Shown piece by piece: positions 9,000-19,800 of a DNA stretch of 64,000 bases. Source of the DNA: UBA3263 sp964528425 (lineage in GTDB: Bacteria; Bacteroidota; Bacteroidia; Bacteroidales; Muribaculaceae). The stretch covers positions 55,459 to 119,458 of the forward strand of contig CAZGTD010000002.1 of the NCBI GenBank assembly GCA_964528425.1. Reading direction: 5' to 3'. The notes beneath the pieces were generated by a model. That model saw only the letters and a list, made by a program, of their open reading frames with translations, was not told the DNA's origin and did not search any database. Position 1 is the first letter of the stretch, and every line of letters starts with the position of its first letter. The position numbers and the translations under genes are program-made.

Positions 9000-10826
9000 T
9001 TATTTTTTCAGGACCTTGCGGCAGCCGTTGGCGGTGCGCTCCAGGTAAATGCCGCGTTGCGACGGCACGGTGCGCTGACCGGTAACGGTGAAGTATTCGG
9101 CAGAACCTTCGGCCTGACCACCGATTTCGGCTATCGAGGCGGAGAGGTCGGCAATGCGTATTTCGTTGCAGTTTATAATGTCGAGATCGCGCAGGTCAAC
9201 CATTTCGCCGGCCTCGTGCCAGGGGGTGAGCAGGGCAACTATGCGTATGTTCTTTTCGTTCCAGTCGGCGGGGAACTGTATTACACATTCATCGGTTGAG
9301 GGCTCCATTGAGCTTTCAACCTTGATTCCGTCGACTCCGTAGCACGCATGGCGCAGAACGTTGGGGTGAGAATAGTTTTTCGACTCTGTAACGCTGCCCA
9401 GGCGGTTAACTATCATCTGCGGTGCTTTGACACCGTTTTCAACAACCAGCAGGTTCAGGGCCAAGTTGCCGAAAATTGCGGGTACTTCGTCGGCCAGGGG
9501 AGTTATGCGGGTATTGATGGTCGCGGTGCGCGTTTCCGGGTTATATTCTCCGCTGAGTTCCAGGTTGGCAAACGATGGCGTATACATATCGTTTTCAATA
9601 ATTTGCTCAATTATTGAGTTGAACATTTTGCTGTCGAACAGATTGAAGTAGTCGTTGAAGTCGTAGGCTACGGTCGGTTCGCCGGGGAATTGAGCGCGGT
9701 TGGTCGAGAAGCAGGGATAGGTATAGACGTAGCGGTTGTGGAGTTCCTCGGAAATGTTACATTCCAGTTCGGTTCCTGCGGGATAAACGTTGACGAAGCA
9801 GGCCGATTTCTGCTTGTCGGGATAGGCGGTGAACACGTCGTTGAGCATGGCCGAATAAGGCGTTTCCGGGTGAGCGTAGGTTTCAACATAAACCTTTTTG
9901 CGAGATTCGGAATTGGCAAAAACGGCAAATGAAACCGACTTTTCCTTAACGCCGTCGTCGGGCACGGGAGCATCCTCAATAGATTCGAGGAAAACGCGGA
10001 AGTTGTGGGCACCCACACCGCAGCCTGCCGGATATTTAATCTGCTTGTTCAGGGTGTAGGAGTTGCCGGGGGTAACGGTTTCGGTAATGTCGAGATATTC
10101 GGGCTCGAAATCATCGAACGCCATGCCGATACGGAACTTCGTAATCGGGTCGCGGCCGTTATTGCTGATGTTGGTAAACACCTCAAACGGCTCGCTGATG
10201 TTCTTATATTTGAAGCCGGTATCGAAAAAACCGAAGTTCATGTTATGGGGCGTCAGGTTTGTGATATCAACTATGAGCTGAACGCACAGGTCGCCGATGC
10301 CCGACAGGGGATAGAGCGCCCTGTTCATCATTACGATGGCGCCATTGGTGTGGCTCGACATAACGCCGCATATTCCGCCGGCCTCGGCGGCAACCATTTC
10401 GGCGGTTTCGGTGTAGTCGAAACCATAGAAGAACGAGTCGCCCTCCTTAATGGTTATAGCTTCGGGGAAGATAACATTGTTCCAACCGGCAACGGCTTTA
10501 ACGTTTTTAGCGGCGGCATCATAAATATTGGTGCCGTCAACGCGGTTGATGAACACCCTGGTGCGCGACTGCGGCTGGCCTACGGCAAATCGCACCCCAA
10601 CGATCCGGCAGGTCTCGTAGGGCTGCAGTTCTTCGGCCGTAAGGCGGGCGCCTAAAGTGTATTTGCCGGCTTCGCCGAAAAAGGCGTCGTTGAAGTCAAT
10701 CTGATTGGTAATGGTGTGGCCGATAGCGGCCTGGTTAGGCTCAAGCCCCATATCTTCCTGGGCGCGCAGCGCGGGGGCTGCGGCCAGGAGAAGGGAACCG
10801 AGGAGAGCTATGGTTTTCAGGTTCAT
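9000..10826 (-). CDS. Secreted protein with degenerate Omp28-like region and sorting-type C-terminal tail
   Basis: 608 residues. A signal peptide is clear (MNLKTIALLGSLLLAAAPALRAQ). The middle (about residues 300-480) starts with SRKKVYVETYAHPETPYSAM and continues with ACFVNVYPAGTELEC, resembling Omp28-related thioredoxin-fold proteins but without a CxxC pair. The last ~40 residues fit a Por-secretion/type IX sorting tail: EYFTVTGQR, a short linker, RGIYLER and a final basic strand KVLKK. The protein is probably surface-exposed or released. It starts 5 bases after the stop of the preceding gene, so it is cotranscribed with the two adhesin-like genes upstream. No catalytic motif was recognised. 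Confidence 0.65.
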   Translation of the reverse strand: MNLKTIALLGSLLLAAAPALRAQEDMGLEPNQAAIGHTITNQIDFNDAFFGEAGKYTLGARLTAEELQPYETCRIVGVRFAVGQPQSRTRVFINRVDGTNIYDAAAKNVKAVAGWNNVIFPEAITIKEGDSFFYGFDYTETAEMVAAEAGGICGVMSSHTNGAIVMMNRALYPLSGIGDLCVQLIVDITNLTPHNMNFGFFDTGFKYKNISEPFEVFTNISNNGRDPITKFRIGMAFDDFEPEYLDITETVTPGNSYTLNKQIKYPAGCGVGAHNFRVFLESIEDAPVPDDGVKEKSVSFAVFANSESRKKVYVETYAHPETPYSAMLNDVFTAYPDKQKSACFVNVYPAGTELECNISEELHNRYVYTYPCFSTNRAQFPGEPTVAYDFNDYFNLFDSKMFNSIIEQIIENDMYTPSFANLELSGEYNPETRTATINTRITPLADEVPAIFGNLALNLLVVENGVKAPQMIVNRLGSVTESKNYSHPNVLRHACYGVDGIKVESSMEPSTDECVIQFPADWNEKNIRIVALLTPWHEAGEMVDLRDLDIINCNEIRIADLSASIAEIGGQAEGSAEYFTVTGQRTVPSQRGIYLERTANGCRKVLKK

Positions 10827-10831
10827 GGGTT

Positions 10832-13303
10832 TTAGCGGATTAGTTTGGTAACGTTATTGCCATTGCGCTGCAGAGTAATGCCGGTTGCCGGAGCGGAAAG
10901 TTTGCGGCCCATGAGGTCGAAATATTCGCTCGGAGCGGTAACTTCGGTTTCTATGCGTTGCAGTCCGGAAGTGGTCAGGGTATATACTCCGGCTTCCGAA
11001 CGGCTGTTGCGATAAACTGCAACTATTTCGATAGTGTGTTCGCCGGGGCCAAGGGCCGGAATGGTAAATTCGGGCTCGGTGGTTTCGCCAACTTTTTCGC
11101 CGTCAACATAGATTTCATAGGTGATTACGTTGCCGTAGTCAACGCTCTGGGCTTCTTTTTCGTCGGGGCCAACTGCAACATCATCAACCTGAGCCAGGAA
11201 GGCGTCGCGGCTGGTATAGTGAATGGCAAGGCGAACTTCCTGGTCAACATACTGATCCAGATCAACGGAATATTGCATCCAGTTTTCGCTGGCCAGTTCG
11301 GGAATTTCGGCCAACACTTCAAAATCGGCGGGATTGGTCGAACCGGTGGTGCTGATGCAGATTTCCATTGATTCCGGATACTGGTTGGTGTAGCCTTTGG
11401 CTTTCATCGAGAATTTGAATCCGGAGCGGATGGTAAGCAGTGGAGTAACAAGCCATTTATTGGCCACTGCTCGCTGCGGCGAGAAGAAAATCACGGTTTT
11501 GTCGCCGGTGGGGGCGGCAATTGCCGGATCGGCGGGGAGCATTGCAGGTTCTGTTTTCCAGGGATTGAAAACCATCGGGGCACAAGGCTGCGGATTGGTT
11601 GCGTTGCCCGAGCCGGGGAACACGATCAGCGCATTATTGAGCGAGATGGGATAAACCGGCATGCCGTCGGCGTCGATGCTGATCCATTCGCCGAATGAAC
11701 CGGTTGCAAAGTCGCGATACTCCTCGAAACTGTCGGTGAAACCGAGGTCGCGGTTCCAGCGCAGAAGCGTGGCTCCGGATTCGTCGGTGTCGGCAGTTAT
11801 GTTGTAAGGGGTAATGATGTTGTCCTGGAGCTCAATTGAAATTACGGTGTCGCCCTTGATTTCAAGGTCGTTGATTATTTCGCTGAAAGCTCCTTCGGCA
11901 ACTCCGAGCTGGTAGTTGCCCAGCGGCAGGGAGTTCAAAACAATTTGGTCGTCGGCGGCAGTGAGGCTGAGCATTGCCGAGGTCTCCTTGAAGAGCAGTT
12001 CAAACTGAGCGGCCGATGAGGGAAGCACCGAGTTTGAGGTTACGTTGAAGGTTACCTTGGCATAGCCGTCGGCCGAAATCGTGAGCTCGGTTTCGGCAAT
12101 TTCGCTCTGGGTGCCGGTGTAGCAGGCACGAACGCCGAGAGTGTGCTTTCCGGTTGCCACGTCGTTGATGCAAACGCTGTATCCGTCGACCGTTTCAATC
12201 TTTTCGCCGTCGAGATATACTTCGAAGGTTTCGTATGGGTTATCGGGCGAACGGCGGGCGCGGGGAGCTGCCTTCTTGGGAGCTTCCATACGCTTGAGGC
12301 CGCTCATCGAGCCTACGTAAACGTCGTCGACCATCAGCATGAACGCGCCGGTGGTCTGGGGGTTGCCTATGTAGCGGATAGCAAATTTTATGGTCTGGCC
12401 GTCATAGTCCGAAAGGTCGTAGGTGAAGCGGTCCCAGGTGCTGTAGTTCGATGTTGATTCGAAGGTAGCCTTGTCGATGCGGGTAAAGTCGTCGGTCCCG
12501 GGGTTATCGAGCTTGGTGGTTACGTAGACCATAAACTTTTCTTTGTAGATGTCGGCGGCTTTTGCAAGGAACGACAAAACGTTTTCCGGTCCTACTTCAA
12601 TTGCCGGCGAAATCAGCCAGTCGTCGTTGGCGCGCCCGGTTTCGGTGCGGAGAAAGCCAACGTATTGCCGTCCGCTGCTGGGGCGCAGGGTAGGCATGCC
12701 GTACCACCATGTCGGTTCAACATCAAGCGGGCTCATGATTTGCGCATACTGCAGCGCGCCGCGGTTAGGATATTCGCCAACGAGCGATGCGGTGGTTTCG
12801 CGGTCAACGTCGAAGCCGGTCCATTGGCCGAATTCAATGGCAAACGGCGAGTAGGATTCAAAATCGTCGAAAAACGCCGGCGATTCGTTATTCCAGCTGA
12901 AAATAACGTTGTTGGTGCCGGTAAAAGGATTATGGTCCACTTCGGTTGCGAGTCCGAACGGAGTGCGGGTCTTTTCTTTCAGGGTTACGCTGACGGTTAC
13001 CGCTTCGTCGTCTTCACCAACGGTGAATACGTGGCTCACGGGCTCGAAGCCGCTGCGCGACATTTCGAGCAGGTGGTCGCCGGGATATACCTTCAGCGAA
13101 CAGTGGCCTGCGGCGTCGAGTTTCAGCGCGCCGTAGCCTACGTTATAGCCGGTATGGGTCAGCGTCAGGGGCTGGCCGGCGAGGTTGTCGCCTTCGAGCG
13201 AGGTTACCTCGATCGTTACCTGCTTATTACGTTGCTGAGCCATGCTGCCCAGAGAGAACAGCATGGCTATGGCAACGCAGAATAATAATCTTAACTTATT
13301 CAT
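10832..13303 (-). CDS. Secreted adhesin-like protein with two cleaved-adhesin (choice-of-anchor J) domains
   Basis: 823 residues with a signal peptide ending SLGSMAQ. Next is a carboxypeptidase-regulatory-like beta domain (about residues 27-110: EVTSLEGDNLAGQPLTLTH, KVYPGDHLLEMSRSGFEPVS). Two copies of a jelly-roll 'cleaved adhesin' domain follow. Each begins FxDxFExY (residues ~140 and ~515), contains DDWLISPAI or NKWLVTPLL, and ends in a V.VDDV strand. Fibronectin-like linkers with EIYVDGEKV units follow each copy. The tail EYFDLMGRKL, GITLQRNG and TKLIR is a sorting-type C-terminus. Such domains occur in gingipain/hemagglutinin regions and bind host or glycan ligands (family knowledge); the ligand here is unknown. 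It lies between, and is likely cotranscribed with, two similar genes. Confidence 0.75.
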   Translation of the reverse strand: MNKLRLLFCVAIAMLFSLGSMAQQRNKQVTIEVTSLEGDNLAGQPLTLTHTGYNVGYGALKLDAAGHCSLKVYPGDHLLEMSRSGFEPVSHVFTVGEDDEAVTVSVTLKEKTRTPFGLATEVDHNPFTGTNNVIFSWNNESPAFFDDFESYSPFAIEFGQWTGFDVDRETTASLVGEYPNRGALQYAQIMSPLDVEPTWWYGMPTLRPSSGRQYVGFLRTETGRANDDWLISPAIEVGPENVLSFLAKAADIYKEKFMVYVTTKLDNPGTDDFTRIDKATFESTSNYSTWDRFTYDLSDYDGQTIKFAIRYIGNPQTTGAFMLMVDDVYVGSMSGLKRMEAPKKAAPRARRSPDNPYETFEVYLDGEKIETVDGYSVCINDVATGKHTLGVRACYTGTQSEIAETELTISADGYAKVTFNVTSNSVLPSSAAQFELLFKETSAMLSLTAADDQIVLNSLPLGNYQLGVAEGAFSEIINDLEIKGDTVISIELQDNIITPYNITADTDESGATLLRWNRDLGFTDSFEEYRDFATGSFGEWISIDADGMPVYPISLNNALIVFPGSGNATNPQPCAPMVFNPWKTEPAMLPADPAIAAPTGDKTVIFFSPQRAVANKWLVTPLLTIRSGFKFSMKAKGYTNQYPESMEICISTTGSTNPADFEVLAEIPELASENWMQYSVDLDQYVDQEVRLAIHYTSRDAFLAQVDDVAVGPDEKEAQSVDYGNVITYEIYVDGEKVGETTEPEFTIPALGPGEHTIEIVAVYRNSRSEAGVYTLTTSGLQRIETEVTAPSEYFDLMGRKLSAPATGITLQRNGNNVTKLIR

Positions 13304-13332
13304 GCGTGAGTTTCAGTGAGTAGAACAGCGTC

Positions 13333-16300
13333 TTATTTGCAGATGCTGATGGCTTTGCCATTTTCGGGTTTAACAATATAGATGCCACGGGGGAGCGAGG
13401 GGATAACTTCGTTGGCATTACCCTTGGCAACCTTCAGGCCGGAAACGGTGTAAACCTCAACGGTCGAACCGGCGGTAGCAGTTTCGATTTCTTCGATTTC
13501 GCTGGTTGCTTCTTCAAAGTTGTGCATGGCAATGTCGTCGAAGAATGCCAGGTTAGAGGCGGCAACAGTGAAGTGACGCAGGGCAACGTAAACGTTCTTG
13601 CCGGCATATTTGCTCAGGTCAACGTCGTAGTGGAGCCACTCGCCATATTTGGCGTAAGGCATTTCGTGGCCGTTGAGAACTGTCTCGAAGTCTTTGGTGT
13701 TGGTGTTGCCGGTGGTCGAAACGAGCACTTCAATGCAGTGTTTCGGGTCAGGAACCACTGTTCCTTCGCTGTCGAGGTTGCGGGCGTAGAATTCAAACTT
13801 GGAGTCTTCCGTGGCCTTCAGACGGCGCGAAATCAGCCAGTTGTCGGCGGCGGAGCTGGCCGGCGATGCGCCGCAGAGGGCGTGCACGCCGCTAATCGGG
13901 TTCATCATTCCATAGAGGCCCTTGCCGTCATATTCGTCGCTTTCAACGGTGAAGGCGGTTTTGCGGCCGCCGCCGTTGAAGAGAATCCACGGCGAGCTGA
14001 AGGAGTAGTTATAGGCGTTATCCTTGTCGATCATCGTGAAGAACTCTTCCCAGTTGTGTTCAAGGTCGTTTGGCTCAAACGAGAAGTACACTGTTTTTTC
14101 ATTCAGGCCTTCGCCGCTTACGGGGAGCGAAACCGACAGACCGCTTTCAAAGTTAATGGTCATTTCGTCTTCGATTGCCGCTTGAGAGTCGAGAGCGTTG
14201 AAGGTGATGTTGAAAGTAATAGCGCCTTCTTCGGGAAGAACGTCGCCCGGCTTGAGCGAGCATTCGAAGTTGTCGGTAGCGTAGTCGATGGATTTGATGG
14301 TCTGGGCGGCGGAGCCGTGGTTGAACAGGGTGAACTGGTCGCCGGAGTTAACAGATTTGTTATAGTTAACCTTGCCGGCATTCCAGCCTTTTTTGTTAAA
14401 GGCGGCTTTGTCGCTCTTGACTTCTTCAATCGTGAGGCGGGCAACGGAGCAGCCGTTGTCTCTGGCGCCACTAATCGAAGTGTGGAGCCAGCGGAAACGC
14501 ACTTGCTCGCCGGCATAGTCGGAAAGGTCGATGCGCTCGGCATACCAATATCTGTTGCCGTCGTCATCTGCGGCGGTTGAAATGTTGGTGAGGGTAGTCC
14601 ATTCGCCTTTGCTATAAATCTGGAACTCGTTTTGCGATATGCCGTTGTTAGGCTCAATGTTGGTTTTCTTTATGAGGCCCGACGGGTCGGTAACGAGACT
14701 TGCGGCTCCGCTGTCTCCCCAAACGAAGGTGAATTCCATAGCCTTATCGGCCGGGAGGTAAACTTCGGGGGTAGTTACGGAGTTATATTCGCCGGCATTG
14801 AGCCAGCTCGTGAAGAGGGGATAGTAGGGGTCTTTGTTGGCATCAACGTAGGGAACTATTTCGTTGATTTTCCATTTGCGGGGATACTGACAGGCGCTGT
14901 CGTCCGTCTCCCAGCCGATGGGCAGAATGCCTTTGTTTTCCTTGGCGTCGACGAAGTCTTCAACGTAGGGGAAGGTTTTGATCGTTGCGTCGGGCTGGGT
15001 GGTGAAAATCCAGGTGCTAACGCCCGTTGCGTCGCCTTTGGAGTTGTAGGGCACAACTTTCCAGCGATAGCGGGTGTCGTAGCCAAGCTGAGGAATGGTA
15101 ATCGAGAGGTCGGTGCCCAAATCAACGCCGTCCATAAATTCGTTGCAGGCGGCGGTGGTGCCGATATAGAGTTTATAGCCGTCGGCAAACTGAGCGGGAG
15201 CCCAGCTGAGCTTAACGTTGAAGGGATAAACATTTTCGGCCTGGACGGCGGGAGTCGGGTTTGAGGCTACTCCGGGAACTCCGTCTGCACCCCAGAGGTT
15301 GGGGAGCATAACGCGGTCGAGATAGAACGTATAGTGGGGGTAGGCGCCTTCGTCGTCGCTTTCAACAGCGGGATATTCCCAGCGAACATAGCTGTTGTCG
15401 GTTCCTTCGGGGAGTTTAACGATTGCTGTCAGCAGTGTGTTGTAGGCGTTGGTGCTGTCGGGAGCGGTCCAGACGTTGCTCCAGTTCTGACCGCCGTCAT
15501 GGCTGACTGCTACGGTTACGTCATATTCGGGAACGTCTTCTTCGTCCATATATTGGAGGAAGTAGCTGAAGCTCAGTTCGCCGCCGTCGGTCAGGTCCAG
15601 ACGCGGAGAGGTAAGGAATGATTTGCCGTAGCCGCCGTCGCAGATAGCCGACTTGTCGCCCTCAATCGCATAGGGGGTTGTGCCCCAGCCGTTGCTTTGC
15701 CAGCCGGGAGTCGGGAAGTAGCCTTCGAAGGTTTCGAGGGTCACTCCTTCGGGCAGGAATTCTTTTTCGCCGGTTATGGCAATCGTGAAGTCGCCGCCGG
15801 TGGTGTGGAAAACAACGTCGCCTTTGGCGGCCGAGGTCAGCGAGGCGCTGTAGGCCAGGTTGAACGCTACGCTGTCGTAGCGGCGCAGGTTAACGAGCTG
15901 ATAGCCCAGGTTGGTCGAAACTCCTTCGGGGAAGTCGATGGAGTTAATTTTCAGTCCGTCGGTGCCGAGGTTGGTAAGGGTGATGGGGTCGGAGTAGGTT
16001 TTTTCGCCAATGTAGGCTTTCGGAAAAGCTACGCGGTCAATGTCGACCTTGGCAACGGGAGTGGTTGCGGGGGTGAACTTGCTCACTTCGATATCGTCAA
16101 TCCAAAGCGAGTTGCCCAGTTTCTTGTAGAGCTTGAACACGAATGCGAGCTTAACCTTTTTACCGTCGAAGGCCGAAAGGTCGATTTTGGCATTGCGAAC
16201 CGACCAGTCGGTAATCAGGCCGCCGGGAACACCGGCATTGCGCAGAACTTCGGGGTCTTGAATAGTGAAAACAACCGGAGCTTCGTCGACATTCTGGTCG

Positions 16301-16725
16301 CCTTCAACAACGCGAACCTGAAAATCGTATTTCGAATTGTCCTGGCAGTTCATGGGGCTTACGCGGAACGATACCGAGAGCTGGTAGGTGCCGTCGAGAT
16401 TCAGCTCGGGCGACAGGAGAATTTCCTGGCGGGGACCGATGCCGTTAGTCTGGCTTTCGAGAATCGAGCCGGAAACGTGGGCGCAGCCGGCGCCGGAGAT
16501 TGTGGGACCGCCTTTGGCTTCGGGGTCGCTGTAGTAGTTGCTCCAAACGAATTGCAGATCGGAGGCGTCGTTGGAATCGATAGTAGTCCAGCCTTCGCCA
16601 ACTGTGATGGGGCGGGCGTAGGTCTTGGTATTACCGGTTTCAAAGTTCTCCGAGAGAATCGTTTGTGCCTGAATGGAGCCGAGAGTCATGGCTACGGCTG
16701 CCAGAGACAGAAGGATTTTCTTCAT
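13333..16725 (-). CDS. Large secreted adhesin-like protein with several choice-of-anchor J modules
   Basis: 1130 residues with a signal peptide (MKKILLSLAAVAMTLGSIQA). At least four jelly-roll modules can be seen: ILSENFETGN near residue 23, LETFEGYFPTPGW near 340, FPYVEDFVDAKE near 595 and YFSFEPNDLEHNW near 915. Each carries a late strand of the DDIEVSK, LDRVMLP or FDDIAMH type. ASH/Hydin-like segments (FPKAYIGEKTYSDPITLTNLG and VNSGDQFTLFNHGSAAQTIKS) and a fibronectin-like unit (NVKLSWAPAQFADGYKLYIG) sit between them. The end (EVYTVSGLKV, RGIYIVKPENGKAISICK) is a sorting-type tail. It heads the run of three tightly spaced genes down to 9000, with gaps of 29 and 5 bases. The function is probably surface adhesion or glycan contact (inference). 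Confidence 0.72.
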   Translation of the reverse strand: MKKILLSLAAVAMTLGSIQAQTILSENFETGNTKTYARPITVGEGWTTIDSNDASDLQFVWSNYYSDPEAKGGPTISGAGCAHVSGSILESQTNGIGPRQEILLSPELNLDGTYQLSVSFRVSPMNCQDNSKYDFQVRVVEGDQNVDEAPVVFTIQDPEVLRNAGVPGGLITDWSVRNAKIDLSAFDGKKVKLAFVFKLYKKLGNSLWIDDIEVSKFTPATTPVAKVDIDRVAFPKAYIGEKTYSDPITLTNLGTDGLKINSIDFPEGVSTNLGYQLVNLRRYDSVAFNLAYSASLTSAAKGDVVFHTTGGDFTIAITGEKEFLPEGVTLETFEGYFPTPGWQSNGWGTTPYAIEGDKSAICDGGYGKSFLTSPRLDLTDGGELSFSYFLQYMDEEDVPEYDVTVAVSHDGGQNWSNVWTAPDSTNAYNTLLTAIVKLPEGTDNSYVRWEYPAVESDDEGAYPHYTFYLDRVMLPNLWGADGVPGVASNPTPAVQAENVYPFNVKLSWAPAQFADGYKLYIGTTAACNEFMDGVDLGTDLSITIPQLGYDTRYRWKVVPYNSKGDATGVSTWIFTTQPDATIKTFPYVEDFVDAKENKGILPIGWETDDSACQYPRKWKINEIVPYVDANKDPYYPLFTSWLNAGEYNSVTTPEVYLPADKAMEFTFVWGDSGAASLVTDPSGLIKKTNIEPNNGISQNEFQIYSKGEWTTLTNISTAADDDGNRYWYAERIDLSDYAGEQVRFRWLHTSISGARDNGCSVARLTIEEVKSDKAAFNKKGWNAGKVNYNKSVNSGDQFTLFNHGSAAQTIKSIDYATDNFECSLKPGDVLPEEGAITFNITFNALDSQAAIEDEMTINFESGLSVSLPVSGEGLNEKTVYFSFEPNDLEHNWEEFFTMIDKDNAYNYSFSSPWILFNGGGRKTAFTVESDEYDGKGLYGMMNPISGVHALCGASPASSAADNWLISRRLKATEDSKFEFYARNLDSEGTVVPDPKHCIEVLVSTTGNTNTKDFETVLNGHEMPYAKYGEWLHYDVDLSKYAGKNVYVALRHFTVAASNLAFFDDIAMHNFEEATSEIEEIETATAGSTVEVYTVSGLKVAKGNANEVIPSLPRGIYIVKPENGKAISICK

Positions 16726-16772
16726 GAGTTGGTTTATAATAATTGATGATTAAATAGTCATTTTTTTAACGG

Positions 16773-16815
16773 GGGGAGGAAGTCTCCCCGGAAAGTGCGG
16801 GGAAACTTCCTCTCC
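16773..16815 (-). terminator. Long hairpin between two secreted-protein genes
   Basis: A 17-base stem (one mismatch, one G-T pair) with a 9-base loop, starting 25 bases downstream of the 16840 stop. A run of A, not T, follows on the minus strand, so it is not a classical intrinsic terminator. It may stop transcription or stabilise the upstream message. Confidence 0.55.
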
Positions 16816-16839
16816 TACTTTGCAATAGGGTAGTCAGAG

Positions 16840-19800
16840 TTACTTAACGAGTACTTTCTTGCCGTTAATGATATAAACGCCGTTGGCGGGGTTGAGGGTG
16901 CGCATGCCGCGCAGGTTGTAGGCCTTGCCTTCGGGGAATTTAACGGAGATTTCGTTGATGCCGGTCGGGGTCTGCTCAACTGCGAAGCTGAGGTTATCGA
17001 TCTGCTGACCTGGACGAGCCTGGGCAGTTGCGTGGAATGCGGGAATAACATCCTGCTGCTGGGCCATGGCGCGACCGAAGCGTGCGGCCCGGGCATCGTC
17101 GAGAACAACGAAGTTAGAGTCGTCGAAAGTGAACTTGCCATCGGCCGAAGTGGGCTCATAGCTTGCGCTGAAGGTAATGTGGGCCGAAGATTGGCCGCCT
17201 ACCTGAGGTTCGGCAACAAGGGTTACGCCATTGATGATTTCGTCGATAGTTTCGGTAACGTTAACAACGAATGGTTCGCCTGCGGCAACCGAGGTCGCGG
17301 GGTCAAAGTAGCTGATCAGCTCGCCGTCGGTGAGGTCGGTGCCGGTCAGAGTGTAGATTTCAGCGTCGGCGCCGAAGAGGGTGGCAACCATAGACTGATC
17401 AACAGCGAAGGGCAGAGCCAGAGCGTGGTAGCCGGGAGTGAGCTCAAGGTTGAAACGTACGCGGGCGTTTTCAACGCTTTCAACTCCGGTAGCTGCAGTG
17501 TGGATATGAACAGCTGCGGTGCCGAGCTTGAAGTCCTTAACAACGCTTTCTTCGAAGGTTACGTTGGTAGCATAGTCTTCCAGGTCGCCGGACTTGGCGA
17601 TTATGTTGTAGGTGCGGCTGGTCTGGATTACGCTGATTTCGTATGCGCCGTCGGCGGCGGTGGTGCCGGTGTATTCAACGCCGGAGCCGTCGGTAGCGGT
17701 CAGGGTAACTGTAGCGCCTTCAACTGCTGCGTCATCAGGACCGGTAACAGTACCGCTGATGGTTTTGGGCTCAACGGCCAGGCCAATGTGCAGAACCGGC
17801 AGGTTCTTGGCTCCCCAAGAGGCGTTTGTTAAATTTGTGTCGTTTTGACGATACCAGCAATTTTTTGACGTTGTTGATAACTCAGATTTTGCAGCACTGT
17901 GATACGCGCCGGTTGTATAGCTACCGAAGAAGAGCAGTAGAGACTTGCCTTCAGTATATGTGGCGCCGTTGAAATTCAGAGTGAACAAATCAATGATATC
18001 ATTTTTAGAACCACCTCCGGGCCAAGCAAAGCCTTCTTGCTCATATATAACAGTCATTTCTGACGTATCATATTTAGAGTTTACTTCGGGTTTCGCAAGT
18101 GTGGTTTCATCAACCCAAGCGTATGCAATTGTCACATCTGATGAGTGTGCTTCATTAAAGTAGCCGCGGAGGGTAATATTGTTGATAACATCACCACCAT
18201 TTAATCCGAGTTCCTCAGGAGTATATAAGGCAAGGGTCTCAACTTGCTTATAGTTAGTGTGGAACGGCACGGTATTGAGTTCTTTGAATTCGCCAACTTG
18301 CTTTTCAGAAGACAAGACTTCTTCGGTGAATTCAACGTCGGTGGGATCGGTTTCAATGGTGTAGTGGCCGAACTGAACCTTAACCGAAACAGGGAAGGTG
18401 CCTACCTTGCCGTAGCGGAAGGGAACGCTGATGGAAACGGGGGTGTCGTTGCTCTTGAACATCACGGGGATTTCGGGCAGGTCGGTAACCTCGGTTTCTA
18501 CGCCGTTAACCGAAACGGTAGCCGAGTAGCTGCCGGCTTCTTCAGCGGCGAAGCCGAAGTTGCGGAGCTGAACGGTAGCATTAGCAACGTTATTCTGCAT
18601 AACGGTTGCGGGAACTGATGAACCTGCGAGTTCAAGGTCATGGTCAACAGCAACAAGGCTCAGACCATAAATTTCATCAACGTAAGCGCGGCCGAATATA
18701 TCAAAACCGATATAGTAATCGCCGGCTTCAGCAATGGTTGCACTGAAAGTTTTGAAGGCATCCGCAGGGATAAGGTTGGCTTCGTCTTCAACATCTTTAC
18801 CTTTAATTTCCAGAAGGGTAGTGCGCGTTGCTTCGTTGTGCAAATCATTGCGAGTCGATGCGGCATAAACCTTAACTATACCTTCGTCCCAAGCAGAGCT
18901 ATAGAGAATAGCATCAAAGTTGATGGCTTCATTTGCTTCAGCGTGAAGGAGCGGGGTTACAAACAGATTATTTTCGGTTGTGGATGTATTGCTGCCATAA
19001 AGCGCATAATTGCCGGAAGCTCCTGATTTGTAGCTGATGCTGACATTGCTGTCGCGAACGGAACCTGCGGGATAATCCGAGTTGTTATTGCTCATGAAAG
19101 GAGCGTAGAACTTGGTGGGGTCGAGTAGAGTGCCACTTACCGCAAATTTAAAGTCTTTGCTTTCACCATCAGCGTCTACATAGTTAATAACGATGTCGCC
19201 GCTGTAGATGCCGATTCCGGTAGCTGAGAAGATTACGGGGAAGTCAACATGTTCCTTGCCTGCGATGGTGGCCGGAGCAGTAAAGGTAGTTGAGAAGCCA
19301 TCGGGAAGGGTTACTGAATTGATAGTCAACGCGCCTTTACCCCAGTTGAAAATTTCATATTGGGCGGTGAGGTTTGTTTCGTTAACCTTGCCAAAGTTAT
19401 GAGATGTTTTATTACTGGGGGCATTTTTGCCATCCGAAGTACCTTTGGTTACGAAGCAGAACTTGGGCTCGCAGGTGATGGTTAATTCTGTGTGGTCAGA
19501 CTCAATAGCGGGAGTCCCGTCTGCGAAGCTGAACTTCCAGTAGTAGTCAAGTTTGGTGGTAGCTGTTACTGTTTTGTTAAATGTTGCAGAGAACTGAGTG
19601 GCATTCTTTGCATGGGCAGTCAAGTCTTTGGAGTCAACCGTAGCTGCAACTTCATCGCCTAATATTACCTGAACAGTATAGTTTGCGGCTTTTTCACCAA
19701 GAACAGGGATGATATTGACTTGTTTGGTAATATCCTCACCGCTTTGATATTCAGTTGAGATAAAGTTACCGAGGTCTTTAACATAGAGGTCGTGGGCTAC